From Stutzerimonas stutzeri (GTDB taxonomy: Bacteria > Pseudomonadota > Gammaproteobacteria > Pseudomonadales > Pseudomonadaceae), in the NCBI GenBank assembly GCA_002345575.1, contig DDVX01000007.1, positions 1-64,000 on the forward strand: a stretch of DNA of 64,000 nucleotides, in the 5' to 3' direction. Of this stretch, positions 51,385-59,559 are shown piece by piece. How positions within the stretch are numbered: the stretch's first letter is position 1; each line of letters begins with the position of its first letter. The position numbers and the translations under genes are program-made. The notes below the pieces were generated by a model, which saw only the letters and a program-made list of their open reading frames with translations, ran no database searches and was not told the origin of the DNA.

Positions 51385-53444
51385 GTAAGGTAGTCCGATT
51401 CACTCCAAATCGCGATTTGTCGGCTCAGCGCAACCTCGACGCCTATATTGCTTTTGCCCGCAATGATCTGGCGCTATGGTCTGATCTGCCCGGTTTCAAC
51501 TGGGAGGCTGACAGATGGCCGACGAGCCACAAAGGCGTCCGATTTACTAACCTTAAACACAGCAAGATACATTCTTCGATACACGCCCAAGAACATCAGC
51601 TGATGCACCCAATATTTTCAGAATTTGCCAAAGCATTCCTTCGCTACAGTCACACGCTTCGCCCACACAAGGGCATCGGTCGAGATATTTGTGCACTACG
51701 CGCGATTGAGTTCGCTCTGCGCCAGGACATGGCTGTGCCCGATATCACCAAGTTCGAACAGATGCACTGGGACATATTAATCAATACCCTTGAGCCTATC
51801 ACTACACGCCAACCACTGTGCAACATCGCACATAGCATACTGATGATGATGGCTGACCTTTTCATCATTAGCAGCAATCCTCGCTTTTGGAGACACCCCT
51901 ATCTAGGTCGCCACAGCTACGCAGCGCTCAATGGCACTATGGCACCAGACGAAGTCAAAGAGAAAAAAGTACCCGATCAGAACGCGCTTCTTGCCATTGC
52001 CGAGGTTTTCTCACTAGGCGATAGTGAGGTACAGGAAGATATCGACGTCATGGTGACCTGCGTCACCGGCCTACTGCTGACCGCCCCCATGCGTATTGGT
52101 GAGACCCCTCGCTTTCGCACAGACTGTATGCGACATGACTATGATAAGAATGGGGCGCTCCAGCACTATCTAGCATACTGGGTGCCCAAAACACGAGAGT
52201 TCGCACGCAAACCGATACCCTCAACGATGGCCAATATAGCAACCACGGCAATTCTTCGCCTGACTAAAATCACCGAGGATGCCCGTGAATTGGCGCGCTA
52301 TTACGAGACTGATTCATCAAAGTTTTACCGTCACGCAAACTGCCCTCCCGTTCCGGATGGCCAGGAACTAACGCCTGAGCAGGTAGTTCAAGCTCTTGGT
52401 TATAACGGCCGTAACAGCTGCCAAGAGTTTATAAAGAGACATACCGGAAGCATGTCACTCAAAGGGTTTTCCCTAGAGAAACTTTGGCAGCTGGTACTGG
52501 CAGAACACCGATCCCTCAATCCGCACTTCCCCTATCAAGAAGCCCCCGAAAGCTCTACCAATCCTCCACTCAAGATGTCCGAATCGTTGCTGTGCTTTCG
52601 TCGTTTCCAATTGAGTCCGCGATACACTTCGAGCCCGGTACTTTTGGCTCCGTTCGACGGTGACGTATATCGAAAACGCTTGTCAACCGGCACTGAACAT
52701 GCGGAGTCAATGAATTTCTTTGCTCGTAACGGCTACGAGATGCTCAAACTTAAATCTCACAGCGTGCGCCATTTACTGAACAGACTCGCGCGCCATAGCG
52801 GCATTAGCTTGGAGTTTCTTACTGAGTGGAGTAATCGTGCCACCATCCGGCAGAGTCTTACCTACTTGCATGATAATCCAGCCAAGGCTGCGGCCAACGG
52901 AGCAGTCTTGCTTGGAACAGTGCAGGAACAGGAGCCTAGGCCTCCGATAACTGACGAAGAAGCGACGTTATACGGCCAAGGGCCATTTCATCGAAGCCGC
53001 TACGGTATCTGCCGCCGCAGTTGGCGAGCAGGGCCCTGTAACAAGTTTGCAGACTGTCTCAATTGCTCAGAATTGTTGATGTGTAAAGGCGACAAGATCG
53101 CCGCCGAGATCATCAAGTTGGATCGGGACAGTCTTGTGCAGACATATACGGCAGCACAACAAGCGATAAAGAAAGGAGAGCGTGCGGCATCACGTTGGAC
53201 TGAAATAGCAGCACCTCAAATCGAACGACTCGATCAACTACTGGCCACTCTCAATGACCCGTCCATTCCCGATGGCAGTCCTATAGAAATATCCGGAGAA
53301 GACTTCAGCCATGAGAGCGTTATCATCGCCGAGAAGGCCGAGGCAGCAGGCGTTAGGCTATTAGACAGGGAGCAGCTAGGCATTTCTTACGGCGAAGATT
53401 TGCTGGCATGCCTAGAACTACTTAGGAATCCCGATGATGTCTAA
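51381..53444 (+). CDS. Tyrosine recombinase 3 of the tandem trio, large with zinc-like C-terminus
   Basis: A 687-residue protein. Its catalytic residues can be read as R238 (APMRIGETP), K270 (YWVPK), H460-x2-R463-H464 (KSHSVRHLL), W483 and Y495 (QSLTYLHDNP). A long N-terminal region of unknown fold precedes them. After the active site a cysteine-rich segment (C544, C553, C559, C562, C568) probably binds zinc. It is larger than typical integrases (about 400). It overlaps recombinase 2 by 4 bases and the small downstream gene by 11. It could be a structural partner or a sequence-specific component of a recombinase complex. Confidence 0.8.
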   Translation: MSKVVRFTPNRDLSAQRNLDAYIAFARNDLALWSDLPGFNWEADRWPTSHKGVRFTNLKHSKIHSSIHAQEHQLMHPIFSEFAKAFLRYSHTLRPHKGIGRDICALRAIEFALRQDMAVPDITKFEQMHWDILINTLEPITTRQPLCNIAHSILMMMADLFIISSNPRFWRHPYLGRHSYAALNGTMAPDEVKEKKVPDQNALLAIAEVFSLGDSEVQEDIDVMVTCVTGLLLTAPMRIGETPRFRTDCMRHDYDKNGALQHYLAYWVPKTREFARKPIPSTMANIATTAILRLTKITEDARELARYYETDSSKFYRHANCPPVPDGQELTPEQVVQALGYNGRNSCQEFIKRHTGSMSLKGFSLEKLWQLVLAEHRSLNPHFPYQEAPESSTNPPLKMSESLLCFRRFQLSPRYTSSPVLLAPFDGDVYRKRLSTGTEHAESMNFFARNGYEMLKLKSHSVRHLLNRLARHSGISLEFLTEWSNRATIRQSLTYLHDNPAKAAANGAVLLGTVQEQEPRPPITDEEATLYGQGPFHRSRYGICRRSWRAGPCNKFADCLNCSELLMCKGDKIAAEIIKLDRDSLVQTYTAAQQAIKKGERAASRWTEIAAPQIERLDQLLATLNDPSIPDGSPIEISGEDFSHESVIIAEKAEAAGVRLLDREQLGISYGEDLLACLELLRNPDDV

Positions 53445-53877
53445 AACTATCACCGAGCAGCATGAGAAAAAAATATCCCAGATGATTAGAAACTGGCCGC
53501 TTGAGCACACACTGGATTGGAATGCCATATGTATCGGCGCTCAAGGAATTTTGGGGTGGAACAACCCGCCAACACGCCAAGCGCTTGACAAGAAAATGGC
53601 GATCAAGGTCGCGTACAAAACTAAAAAAGAACAACTCAAGACCGAAAGACACAAGCTCAAGGGCATGCCAAAACCCAGGAGTACTTTAGACGCGATGAAG
53701 AAAATAACCCAATTACAGGAAGATAACGATTTGCTGAAAGCGGAGCTAAGCAAAATGGCAGAAATTGCTAATCGGCTGATCTACAACGCGTCAATTGCAG
53801 GCCTTTCACGAGAGCGTCTCATGGCACCGCTTCCAACAGTTCATGAACCCCAAAAAAAGCCTAACATAGCTAGCTAA
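53434..53877 (+). CDS. Small coiled-coil accessory protein of the recombinase operon
   Basis: A 147-residue basic protein. The N-terminal half holds a short helical segment (ITEQHEKKISQMIRNWP) and a DNA-binding-like region (LGWNNPPTRQALDKKMAIKVAYKTKKEQLKTERHKLKG). The C-terminal half is a coiled coil (AMKKITQLQEDNDLLKAELSKMAEIANRLIYN). The layout resembles the small third protein (TnpC) of Tn554-like elements; this is comparison of architecture, not demonstrated homology. The start overlaps recombinase 3 by 11 bases; ATG codons at 53434 and 53437 are both possible. Confidence 0.7.
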   Translation: MMSKTITEQHEKKISQMIRNWPLEHTLDWNAICIGAQGILGWNNPPTRQALDKKMAIKVAYKTKKEQLKTERHKLKGMPKPRSTLDAMKKITQLQEDNDLLKAELSKMAEIANRLIYNASIAGLSRERLMAPLPTVHEPQKKPNIAS

Positions 53878-53918
53878 GACCGAACAAAGATCCTGCAATT
53901 TCTATAGGAATCTTAATT

Positions 53919-54350
53919 ATGGCCAATGGTCGGCAAGTCGCCGAAGAAAACCTTTCAGCATTCATTTCTTGGGCGGCGTCAAAATCCGACGATGATTTCC
54001 GCGAATACACCCACAGAGGCAAATTAAAGCGTGCTGAAATAGCGTCTGAATGCGGATTTGGAAAAAGTGCATTGGTACAGAACCCAGCCATTAGAAGCGC
54101 ACTGGAAACACTTGAGGATAATTTACGGAGCCGTGGCACCCTCCCCCCGCTGGCCAGTTCGCTACCCGAAAGCTCACCGCCCATGCGCGACCGGGAAGCC
54201 AAACAACGCCGCCAGGACGCCCAACGAGTGAACTCGTTGGAGCAGGAAAATGCCGCTTTACGCACCGAACTGACCCAAGCCAAGACCATGCTTGAGCGTT
54301 ACAAACTGCTGTCTTCATTCATGGAAGAAACCGGACGATTGCCACGATGA
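53919..54350 (+). CDS. Small HTH plus coiled-coil protein of the recombinase operon
   Basis: A 143-residue protein. Residues about 30-60 (RGKLKRAEIASECGFGKSALVQNPAIRSALETLED) look like a helix-turn-helix, a Pro/Ser-rich linker follows, and the C-terminus is a leucine-zipper-like coiled coil (VNSLEQENAALRTELTQAKTMLERYKLL). It may be a regulator or directionality factor for the recombinases. I recall similar proteins beside tandem recombinases in other gamma-proteobacterial islands, but cannot verify this. It starts 41 bases after the previous gene and overlaps the helicase start as ATGA. Confidence 0.7.
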   Translation: MANGRQVAEENLSAFISWAASKSDDDFREYTHRGKLKRAEIASECGFGKSALVQNPAIRSALETLEDNLRSRGTLPPLASSLPESSPPMRDREAKQRRQDAQRVNSLEQENAALRTELTQAKTMLERYKLLSSFMEETGRLPR

Positions 54351-56620
54351 GCGAATCGTTTCCAAATATTGTCAGCGCCACCGTTCGCCTCTCCCATGTG
54401 CGCTTTAAGAGCAGCAAAACATGCATCGCCTTTGGCCATAGAGTTGACCTGGCGACGGGGCTAAATGATCGCGCAAGCGCGCTAGTAATAAGCGTCCCAA
54501 CAGTAATTGCAGAACCGGGAAACATCACTGTCGGCAGCATCTATGAAGTTTACGGCGAAGCCCAGATTATCAAGCGCACTTATGGATCCTATACCGTTGA
54601 TGAAACACAGATCGAAGTACAGGAGATAAGATTAGTCCGACCATCTGGCAGCCAGGTAATTCAATGGCTGGCCGATAATGTGACGGGCATTCGCGAAGTA
54701 AAAGCCACTAAACTGTGGGACATACTGGGTGAGCGTTTATATAAGGTTCTGGATGACCGAGATCATCACGCCATCCAAGCCGTTATCCCGTCAGAGCACG
54801 TGCGCAATGGCCTATTCGATAAGTGGGCTGAGGATGGCGACAGCAAAACCCTACGTTTCGTGCAAGATCGAGATATCCCGCTTGATCTAGCCCGCAAAGT
54901 CATTAAGTTTCACAAGCAACACACTATCGCAGCACTCACTGAAGACCCGTATCGACTACTGAGTTTCGAAGGGAGCTGGGAGCGTGTAGACCGCATATCC
55001 AGAGACAAATTTGGCGTTGCCATGGACGACCGTCGTCGACTGGCTGCTGCCTTAGAAGAAGCCTTGTACCGGGTTTCTGAACAAGGTCATACCTGCGCCA
55101 CCCTTAATGATCTACTGAACTCAGTTGGCAGACTCATCAAGCCTTATTCGGCAGCTAGGACTGCCTTAGCAAGGGCGCTGCTTATGGGCAAGGAAACGGG
55201 CCAGTTTGTCAGCCGCCAAGCGAACGATGGCGAACTTCTGCTGCATGCTCCCGGAACCTATCTAATGGAGCGTCAGTGCGCTGAGTTTATCCAGTCTCTG
55301 TTGAGCACCCCAGATACTCAACAACAACTCTTCCCGACAGACATTGAAGCCCTGATCAGTAGCTTTGAGCACGAAGAGCGGCTGCACCTTGGTATCCCAG
55401 CGTTTGCCCTGAATGATGCTCAGCGCGCAGCTGTTAAAACCTCGTTTTGCAATCGCTTCAGCATCATTACAGGAGGTGCTGGCGTCGGCAAAACCACAGT
55501 GCTTAAAGCGCTGTATCGTGCGCTCGATACGCTTGGCCGACCGCGTTTTCAGATGGCTCTTTCGGGCCGCGCCACTGCCCGTATGATTGAGGCTACCCAG
55601 CAGCAGGCAATGACCATTGCGGGCTTCTTGCGCCACGTCACATCCGAAGAAATGGGCCCGGCTCCAGTTATCGTCATCGACGAAGCCTCCATGCTCGATC
55701 TGATGACTTTTCATCGTCTTGTTTGCAAGCTGACGGCAGGAGCACAGTTAATCCTAGTGGGCGATCCGTATCAGTTACCACCTATCGGTGCAGGACTTAT
55801 CCTGCATGTGCTGTGCAACCTTCCCGGTTTGCCATCAACTCAGCTCAAGGAAGTAAAGCGGCAGGCAAAGGAATCAGCCATTCCCGGTGCAGCGCAGCTG
55901 ATCCGCGAGGGGCAGTGGCCGGCATTCTCTTCAGATATAACAGCACAGGTCGTATTCTTGCCGTGTGCGGATGCGGAAATTATTCCTACCGTAATGCAGC
56001 TTTACGACAATGATCGCGATAAAACACAAATTTTAGGTGCGACAAGATCATGCCCATATGCCGGTGTTGAAACGATAAATAGGGCTTGCCACGTAAAATA
56101 TGCAGCACATGCTAAACCCCTTCATATAAAAAATAGCGATACGGGTGTTATTGAATCGACGGGGTTTTGCGAAGGCGATTTGCTGCTGTATACAGCAAAC
56201 GACTGGCAGCGCAACTTACAAAACGGCTGCCTAGGGCGGCTCATTGAGGTTTTTGACGAGCCACGCAAAGTTGATATCGGGGATGAGGACGTGCCCATTA
56301 TTCGAACGGCTGTCGGCTTGGCTGAATTTGAGGGCGTCCCACAATACGTGCTAGAGACAGATGCCGACCTCATTAGTTATGCCTATGCCATAACTGTCCA
56401 CAAGGCCCAGGGCTCACAATTTCAGCGTGTTATCGTCCCGATTCGCCGCTCACGTATTCTTGACCGAACATTTATCTATACAGCCATTACAAGAGCACAA
56501 GCTCAAGTAATCCTTGTCGGGGACGAATTAGCAATTAAAGACGCTATTCATGCCCTACCAAAAGCTTTTTCAAGGAAGGTTGGCTTAGCCGAGATGCTGA
56601 AGCCTGAGCACCAGCGCTGA
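54347..56620 (+). CDS. RecD2/TraA-like superfamily 1B helicase
   Basis: A 757-residue SF1 helicase. The N-terminal OB-like region (about 1-100) and a helix-hairpin-helix-like segment (TGIREVKATKLWDILGERLYKVL, 113-135) recall RecD2. The motor has Q-motif LNDAQRAAV (355-363), Walker A GGAGVGKTT (376-384), Walker B VIDEAS (443-448), motif III VGDPYQLPPIG (471-481), motif V ITVHKAQGSQF and motif VI YTAITRAQ. All key residues are intact. Translational coupling to the recombinase operon argues for a part in element movement or its replication rather than in host repair. Confidence 0.88.
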   Translation: MSESFPNIVSATVRLSHVRFKSSKTCIAFGHRVDLATGLNDRASALVISVPTVIAEPGNITVGSIYEVYGEAQIIKRTYGSYTVDETQIEVQEIRLVRPSGSQVIQWLADNVTGIREVKATKLWDILGERLYKVLDDRDHHAIQAVIPSEHVRNGLFDKWAEDGDSKTLRFVQDRDIPLDLARKVIKFHKQHTIAALTEDPYRLLSFEGSWERVDRISRDKFGVAMDDRRRLAAALEEALYRVSEQGHTCATLNDLLNSVGRLIKPYSAARTALARALLMGKETGQFVSRQANDGELLLHAPGTYLMERQCAEFIQSLLSTPDTQQQLFPTDIEALISSFEHEERLHLGIPAFALNDAQRAAVKTSFCNRFSIITGGAGVGKTTVLKALYRALDTLGRPRFQMALSGRATARMIEATQQQAMTIAGFLRHVTSEEMGPAPVIVIDEASMLDLMTFHRLVCKLTAGAQLILVGDPYQLPPIGAGLILHVLCNLPGLPSTQLKEVKRQAKESAIPGAAQLIREGQWPAFSSDITAQVVFLPCADAEIIPTVMQLYDNDRDKTQILGATRSCPYAGVETINRACHVKYAAHAKPLHIKNSDTGVIESTGFCEGDLLLYTANDWQRNLQNGCLGRLIEVFDEPRKVDIGDEDVPIIRTAVGLAEFEGVPQYVLETDADLISYAYAITVHKAQGSQFQRVIVPIRRSRILDRTFIYTAITRAQAQVILVGDELAIKDAIHALPKAFSRKVGLAEMLKPEHQR

Positions 56621-56641
56621 GATAATTCACCTAATGATGAA

Positions 56642-56664
56642 CTCAAGGGCGTTGCACCCTTGAG
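56642..56664. terminator. Hairpin between convergent helicase and HerA genes
   Basis: CTCAAGGG-CGTTGCA-CCCTTGAG is a perfect 8-bp stem with a 7-base loop, placed between the two convergent stop codons. No T-run follows on either strand, so it is a weak or non-standard terminator. Confidence 0.4.
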
Positions 56665-56682
56665 CTCACTCATATAGATCAT

Positions 56683-58416
56683 TTACTGGATATTTTGCTT
56701 ACGCCAATTGTCTACAGCAATCGAGAGGCGCTTGTCTTTGACCGGCTTTTGCCACTCATCCCAGAAATTAACCGTACCACTATTCGGTCTATTCTTGGGT
56801 TCATCGATTCTAATCCGACTGGGGAGCAAGCTGGCATCGCCAACGATCAGAGCTTCACCAGTGTCAAGCGTTGGAAGAATATCGCTAAACCCGCCCAGAC
56901 TATCTGGCAGCAATCTTTTTATGACACCCTGATCTTCAGCGTTTGTAAGCCGCATAGAGACGAAGTTGCTGCATTGGCTCAGCATTGTTTTATTTACTTC
57001 AGATGGGCGCTGACTTATGACGACAAGGCTGACGCCATACTTGCGCCCTTCCTTCGCAATACGCTCAAATATATCCAGCGAAATATCATCGGCGGACTCC
57101 GCCATATTCCTCTGAGGCATGTAAAGGTGCGCTTCATCACATAGCAGAGCGACTGGGTGACGTAACTCAGAAGGCGTCCATTGCTGGACGGAAAACGAAA
57201 CTCTTGCAACAAGGGACACAATCAGCGGCAAAACGTCAGATGGAACCTCGGAAAAATTAATTATCTTGATGCCAGCCTTACCATTCTCGCCAAAGCTTCC
57301 AAGTACTGCATTTGTGAATTTTTCAAGCCAGCCAAAATCCAGTACATCACCACCGCCATTGAACATGAATCCAAGGCGCCTATCTGAAATTTTATTCTCT
57401 AGACGGGAAATCATCCGAGCCAGCTTCCCGAAGAAATCTCCCTGCTTCTCAGTGCCAGCCTTGGCACCTGCAACCATCTCCACGTTGATATCGTTCAGCC
57501 TGCCCATCAGGACGTTCAGATCGAATGGAACAGGGCTATCTACGGTGAAGTGCTTCAAAATGCCCTGCTCCCCCCTGCCCTCCAAATAATCTCTTTTGGC
57601 TTGATTAATCTCACGCGCCATAATCATGGCCTGGTTTGGAGCATTCTGATCGCTGCGGTCAACGAACATAGATACGAGAGCTTCATAAGAAAGAAGCCAG
57701 TACGGTAAATAGAGCACGCCATCATCTATCGTGCGCTTTGCCTCTACGTCAGCAGGGCCCGCGACCTTGAAGTGCTGAATACCATCTTCTACTAATGGCG
57801 AGTATTCACCATGGAGATCGAAAACGATGGCGTTTGCGGTAGAAAGGCCTGCCATCTGCTCAATAATTTTTGCCGTTGTCCAAGACTTACCTGAGCCTGT
57901 GCTTCCGCCAATGAACGCATGCCGTTGAAAGAATTTGTTGCCATTAAGATAAGCAACTGCATGTTCATCTAGCGTGTATTTACCGAGAGTTAAAGAGTTC
58001 CCATCAGCTGCAATACTGGAAAGCGTTCGCATGAAACCTGTGAGGTTTTCGCCCTCTAGCGAAAAGCAATTGGCATCAATCTCTGGAACACTTTCTAAGG
58101 TTCGACGAAACACGTTTACCTTTTCACCGTCGCGATCAAGAAATGTTCCGATTAAAGCAATTTTGCAGAGATTAAGTTCTGCACTTTGATCGCTGATTCC
58201 ATCACTAGTAATAACCTCAACGCTGCGCTTACGGGTGACTTGCGTGATCAGGCCGATAAGGTGTTGCCCAGGTCGACTGCTTTGCAGTACTGCGAGATGG
58301 TTCACCTGTAGTCTCTTCAACTGATCGACATTTTCCACGTCAACAATGACGTTAGTCGTATCAACGGACGCGACCTTTCCTAGTGCTTCTTCATCCTTAA
58401 AGTTGAAAATCGCCAT
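56683..58416 (-). CDS. HerA-type hexameric ATPase of a SIR2-HerA defence pair
   Basis: A 577-residue HerA/FtsK-clade ATPase. The N-terminal beta-barrel HAS domain (about 1-80) is followed by Walker A GGSTGSGKS (170-178), a Walker-B-like segment AIVFDLHGEY (196-205), DEAH at 427-430 (LLCDEAHLYMP) and a sensor region VVISQRPSEVNKTMLSQC. HerA hexamers translocate DNA and act as assembly platforms for nuclease or NADase partners. It lies 9 bases downstream of the SIR2 gene with a purine-rich ribosome site (AGGAAGAAGAA), the arrangement of the two-gene SIR2-HerA (Nezha) anti-phage system. GC is low, as for the rest of the island. Confidence 0.88.
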   Translation of the reverse strand: MAIFNFKDEEALGKVASVDTTNVIVDVENVDQLKRLQVNHLAVLQSSRPGQHLIGLITQVTRKRSVEVITSDGISDQSAELNLCKIALIGTFLDRDGEKVNVFRRTLESVPEIDANCFSLEGENLTGFMRTLSSIAADGNSLTLGKYTLDEHAVAYLNGNKFFQRHAFIGGSTGSGKSWTTAKIIEQMAGLSTANAIVFDLHGEYSPLVEDGIQHFKVAGPADVEAKRTIDDGVLYLPYWLLSYEALVSMFVDRSDQNAPNQAMIMAREINQAKRDYLEGRGEQGILKHFTVDSPVPFDLNVLMGRLNDINVEMVAGAKAGTEKQGDFFGKLARMISRLENKISDRRLGFMFNGGGDVLDFGWLEKFTNAVLGSFGENGKAGIKIINFSEVPSDVLPLIVSLVARVSFSVQQWTPSELRHPVALLCDEAHLYMPQRNMAESADDISLDIFERIAKEGRKYGVSLVVISQRPSEVNKTMLSQCSNFVSMRLTNAEDQGVIKRLLPDSLGGFSDILPTLDTGEALIVGDASLLPSRIRIDEPKNRPNSGTVNFWDEWQKPVKDKRLSIAVDNWRKQNIQ

Positions 58417-58425
58417 TTCTTCTTC

Positions 58426-59439
58426 CTAAGTGATTAATGACAGATAACCTTCAAGACTCCATATATTTTTATTTACCGTAAACGGAGCCGTTTCAAGCGA
58501 AGAATAGACTATAGACTGATCATTGGTCGCGCCGCGTTCTATCGCGAGGTAGTTTTGCGCCTTGCCTTCCAGAATCAATTTCTTGGCAGCACCTGAAAGC
58601 CCATAGGTAATAATTGTAATCGGAGCATTTTGACGAACACACTTCGCCATAAGCTTTGGTTGAATATGTTCGTCATTGAAACCATACCCAACGCACAAGT
58701 ACGAATTGGCAGACATTATTGCCAGGTCGGCATTATTTATTATCGAGCGATATGGTTCTAAATGAGTTCTCTGATATTTCTGCGCTCCGGGTGTTACGAT
58801 CTGAGGATCATATCCTTTAGGTATTCCGTCAATATTTGAAAGCGCAACGATCTCGCCCGTGGGAGACTCAAACCAATCCAAAGAGCCATGAACCTTCCAG
58901 ACATTCACCTTGCGCGTTGGCGCTATCTCATTCGGAGCAGCCAGTTGACGGAAAAATCCATGTGTGAAACCAGTGTAGTGATGAATTCTTTCTTGCTCAC
59001 TCGCATATTCGGCAAGTCGGTCGTAGTTTGTGGTGACAATGTTTATTGTGGATAGACTGCTTCTGAGCATATGGCCAAGCAAGCGACTTAGTGGGAAAGT
59101 CACTTTACCCTGGAGACTTTCCCTGAATACGTGAACATCCTCAGAGTTAATCAAAGACCATGTTGATTTTATGATTCTTCCGGTGAGATCTTCAGAAACG
59201 GAGACCTGATGAAGGGCCGTTTCTAAATCAATACCTTGACCCAAAGACTGGCAAAACTGTTCCCAGGCTGCGACCTCGACAGCAGACAACCCAGAAATAT
59301 CAGTGTGCGTTACGAGGTGCGTTGCAAGCGCGCCCATTCCAGACATGCCATGCGCCGCCGATGCGCCACTTCCCAAGATAATGAGTGGGGCTTTGCTGTA
59401 GTAGTCTTGCGCCTGCTTTTGATAGGCTGATCCCGGCAT
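58426..59439 (-). CDS. SIR2-domain NADase of a SIR2-HerA defence pair
   Basis: A 337-residue defence-type SIR2 protein. Motifs are LILGSGASAAHG (GSGAS 23-27), TTNYDRLAEYA with N138, KVHGSLDW with H184, and LCVGYGFNDEHI (249-260). These are the NAD-binding and catalytic residues used by SIR2 effectors that deplete NAD after phage infection; no zinc-ribbon deacetylase module is seen. The gene precedes herA on the same strand, so the two form an operon. Infection sensing and complex formation with HerA are inferred from the family. The upstream 120-base spacer holds a 13-bp inverted repeat. Confidence 0.87.
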   Translation of the reverse strand: MPGSAYQKQAQDYYSKAPLIILGSGASAAHGMSGMGALATHLVTHTDISGLSAVEVAAWEQFCQSLGQGIDLETALHQVSVSEDLTGRIIKSTWSLINSEDVHVFRESLQGKVTFPLSRLLGHMLRSSLSTINIVTTNYDRLAEYASEQERIHHYTGFTHGFFRQLAAPNEIAPTRKVNVWKVHGSLDWFESPTGEIVALSNIDGIPKGYDPQIVTPGAQKYQRTHLEPYRSIINNADLAIMSANSYLCVGYGFNDEHIQPKLMAKCVRQNAPITIITYGLSGAAKKLILEGKAQNYLAIERGATNDQSIVYSSLETAPFTVNKNIWSLEGYLSLIT

Positions 59440-59465
59440 CTACAAACTCTTAATTCCATTTCGTA

Positions 59466-59506
59466 CTCTTTACAGTTTCCATTTGTATGATGAAAACCGT
59501 AAAGAG
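59466..59506. promoter_or_regulatory. Inverted repeat upstream of the SIR2-herA operon
   Basis: CTCTTTACAGTTT (59466-59478) pairs with AAACCGTAAAGAG (59494-59506), 12 of 13 positions matching, across a 15-base loop. It lies 27 bases upstream of the SIR2 start and downstream of the res stop, in AT-rich DNA. It could be an operator for the defence operon or a transcript-end hairpin for mod-res. Confidence 0.4.
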
Positions 59507-59559
59507 CACGCAGCCGCAGGCTATATTTTATTTCATATAGTCAAATAAAAAGCGTGTCT

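Noticed and set aside
48494..54350. Direct assignment to the gamma-mobile-trio (GmtY/Z/X) or Tn554 family
   Set aside because: Gene number and sizes differ (three recombinases plus two small genes plus a helicase), and I cannot run a profile search; only resemblance of plan is claimed.
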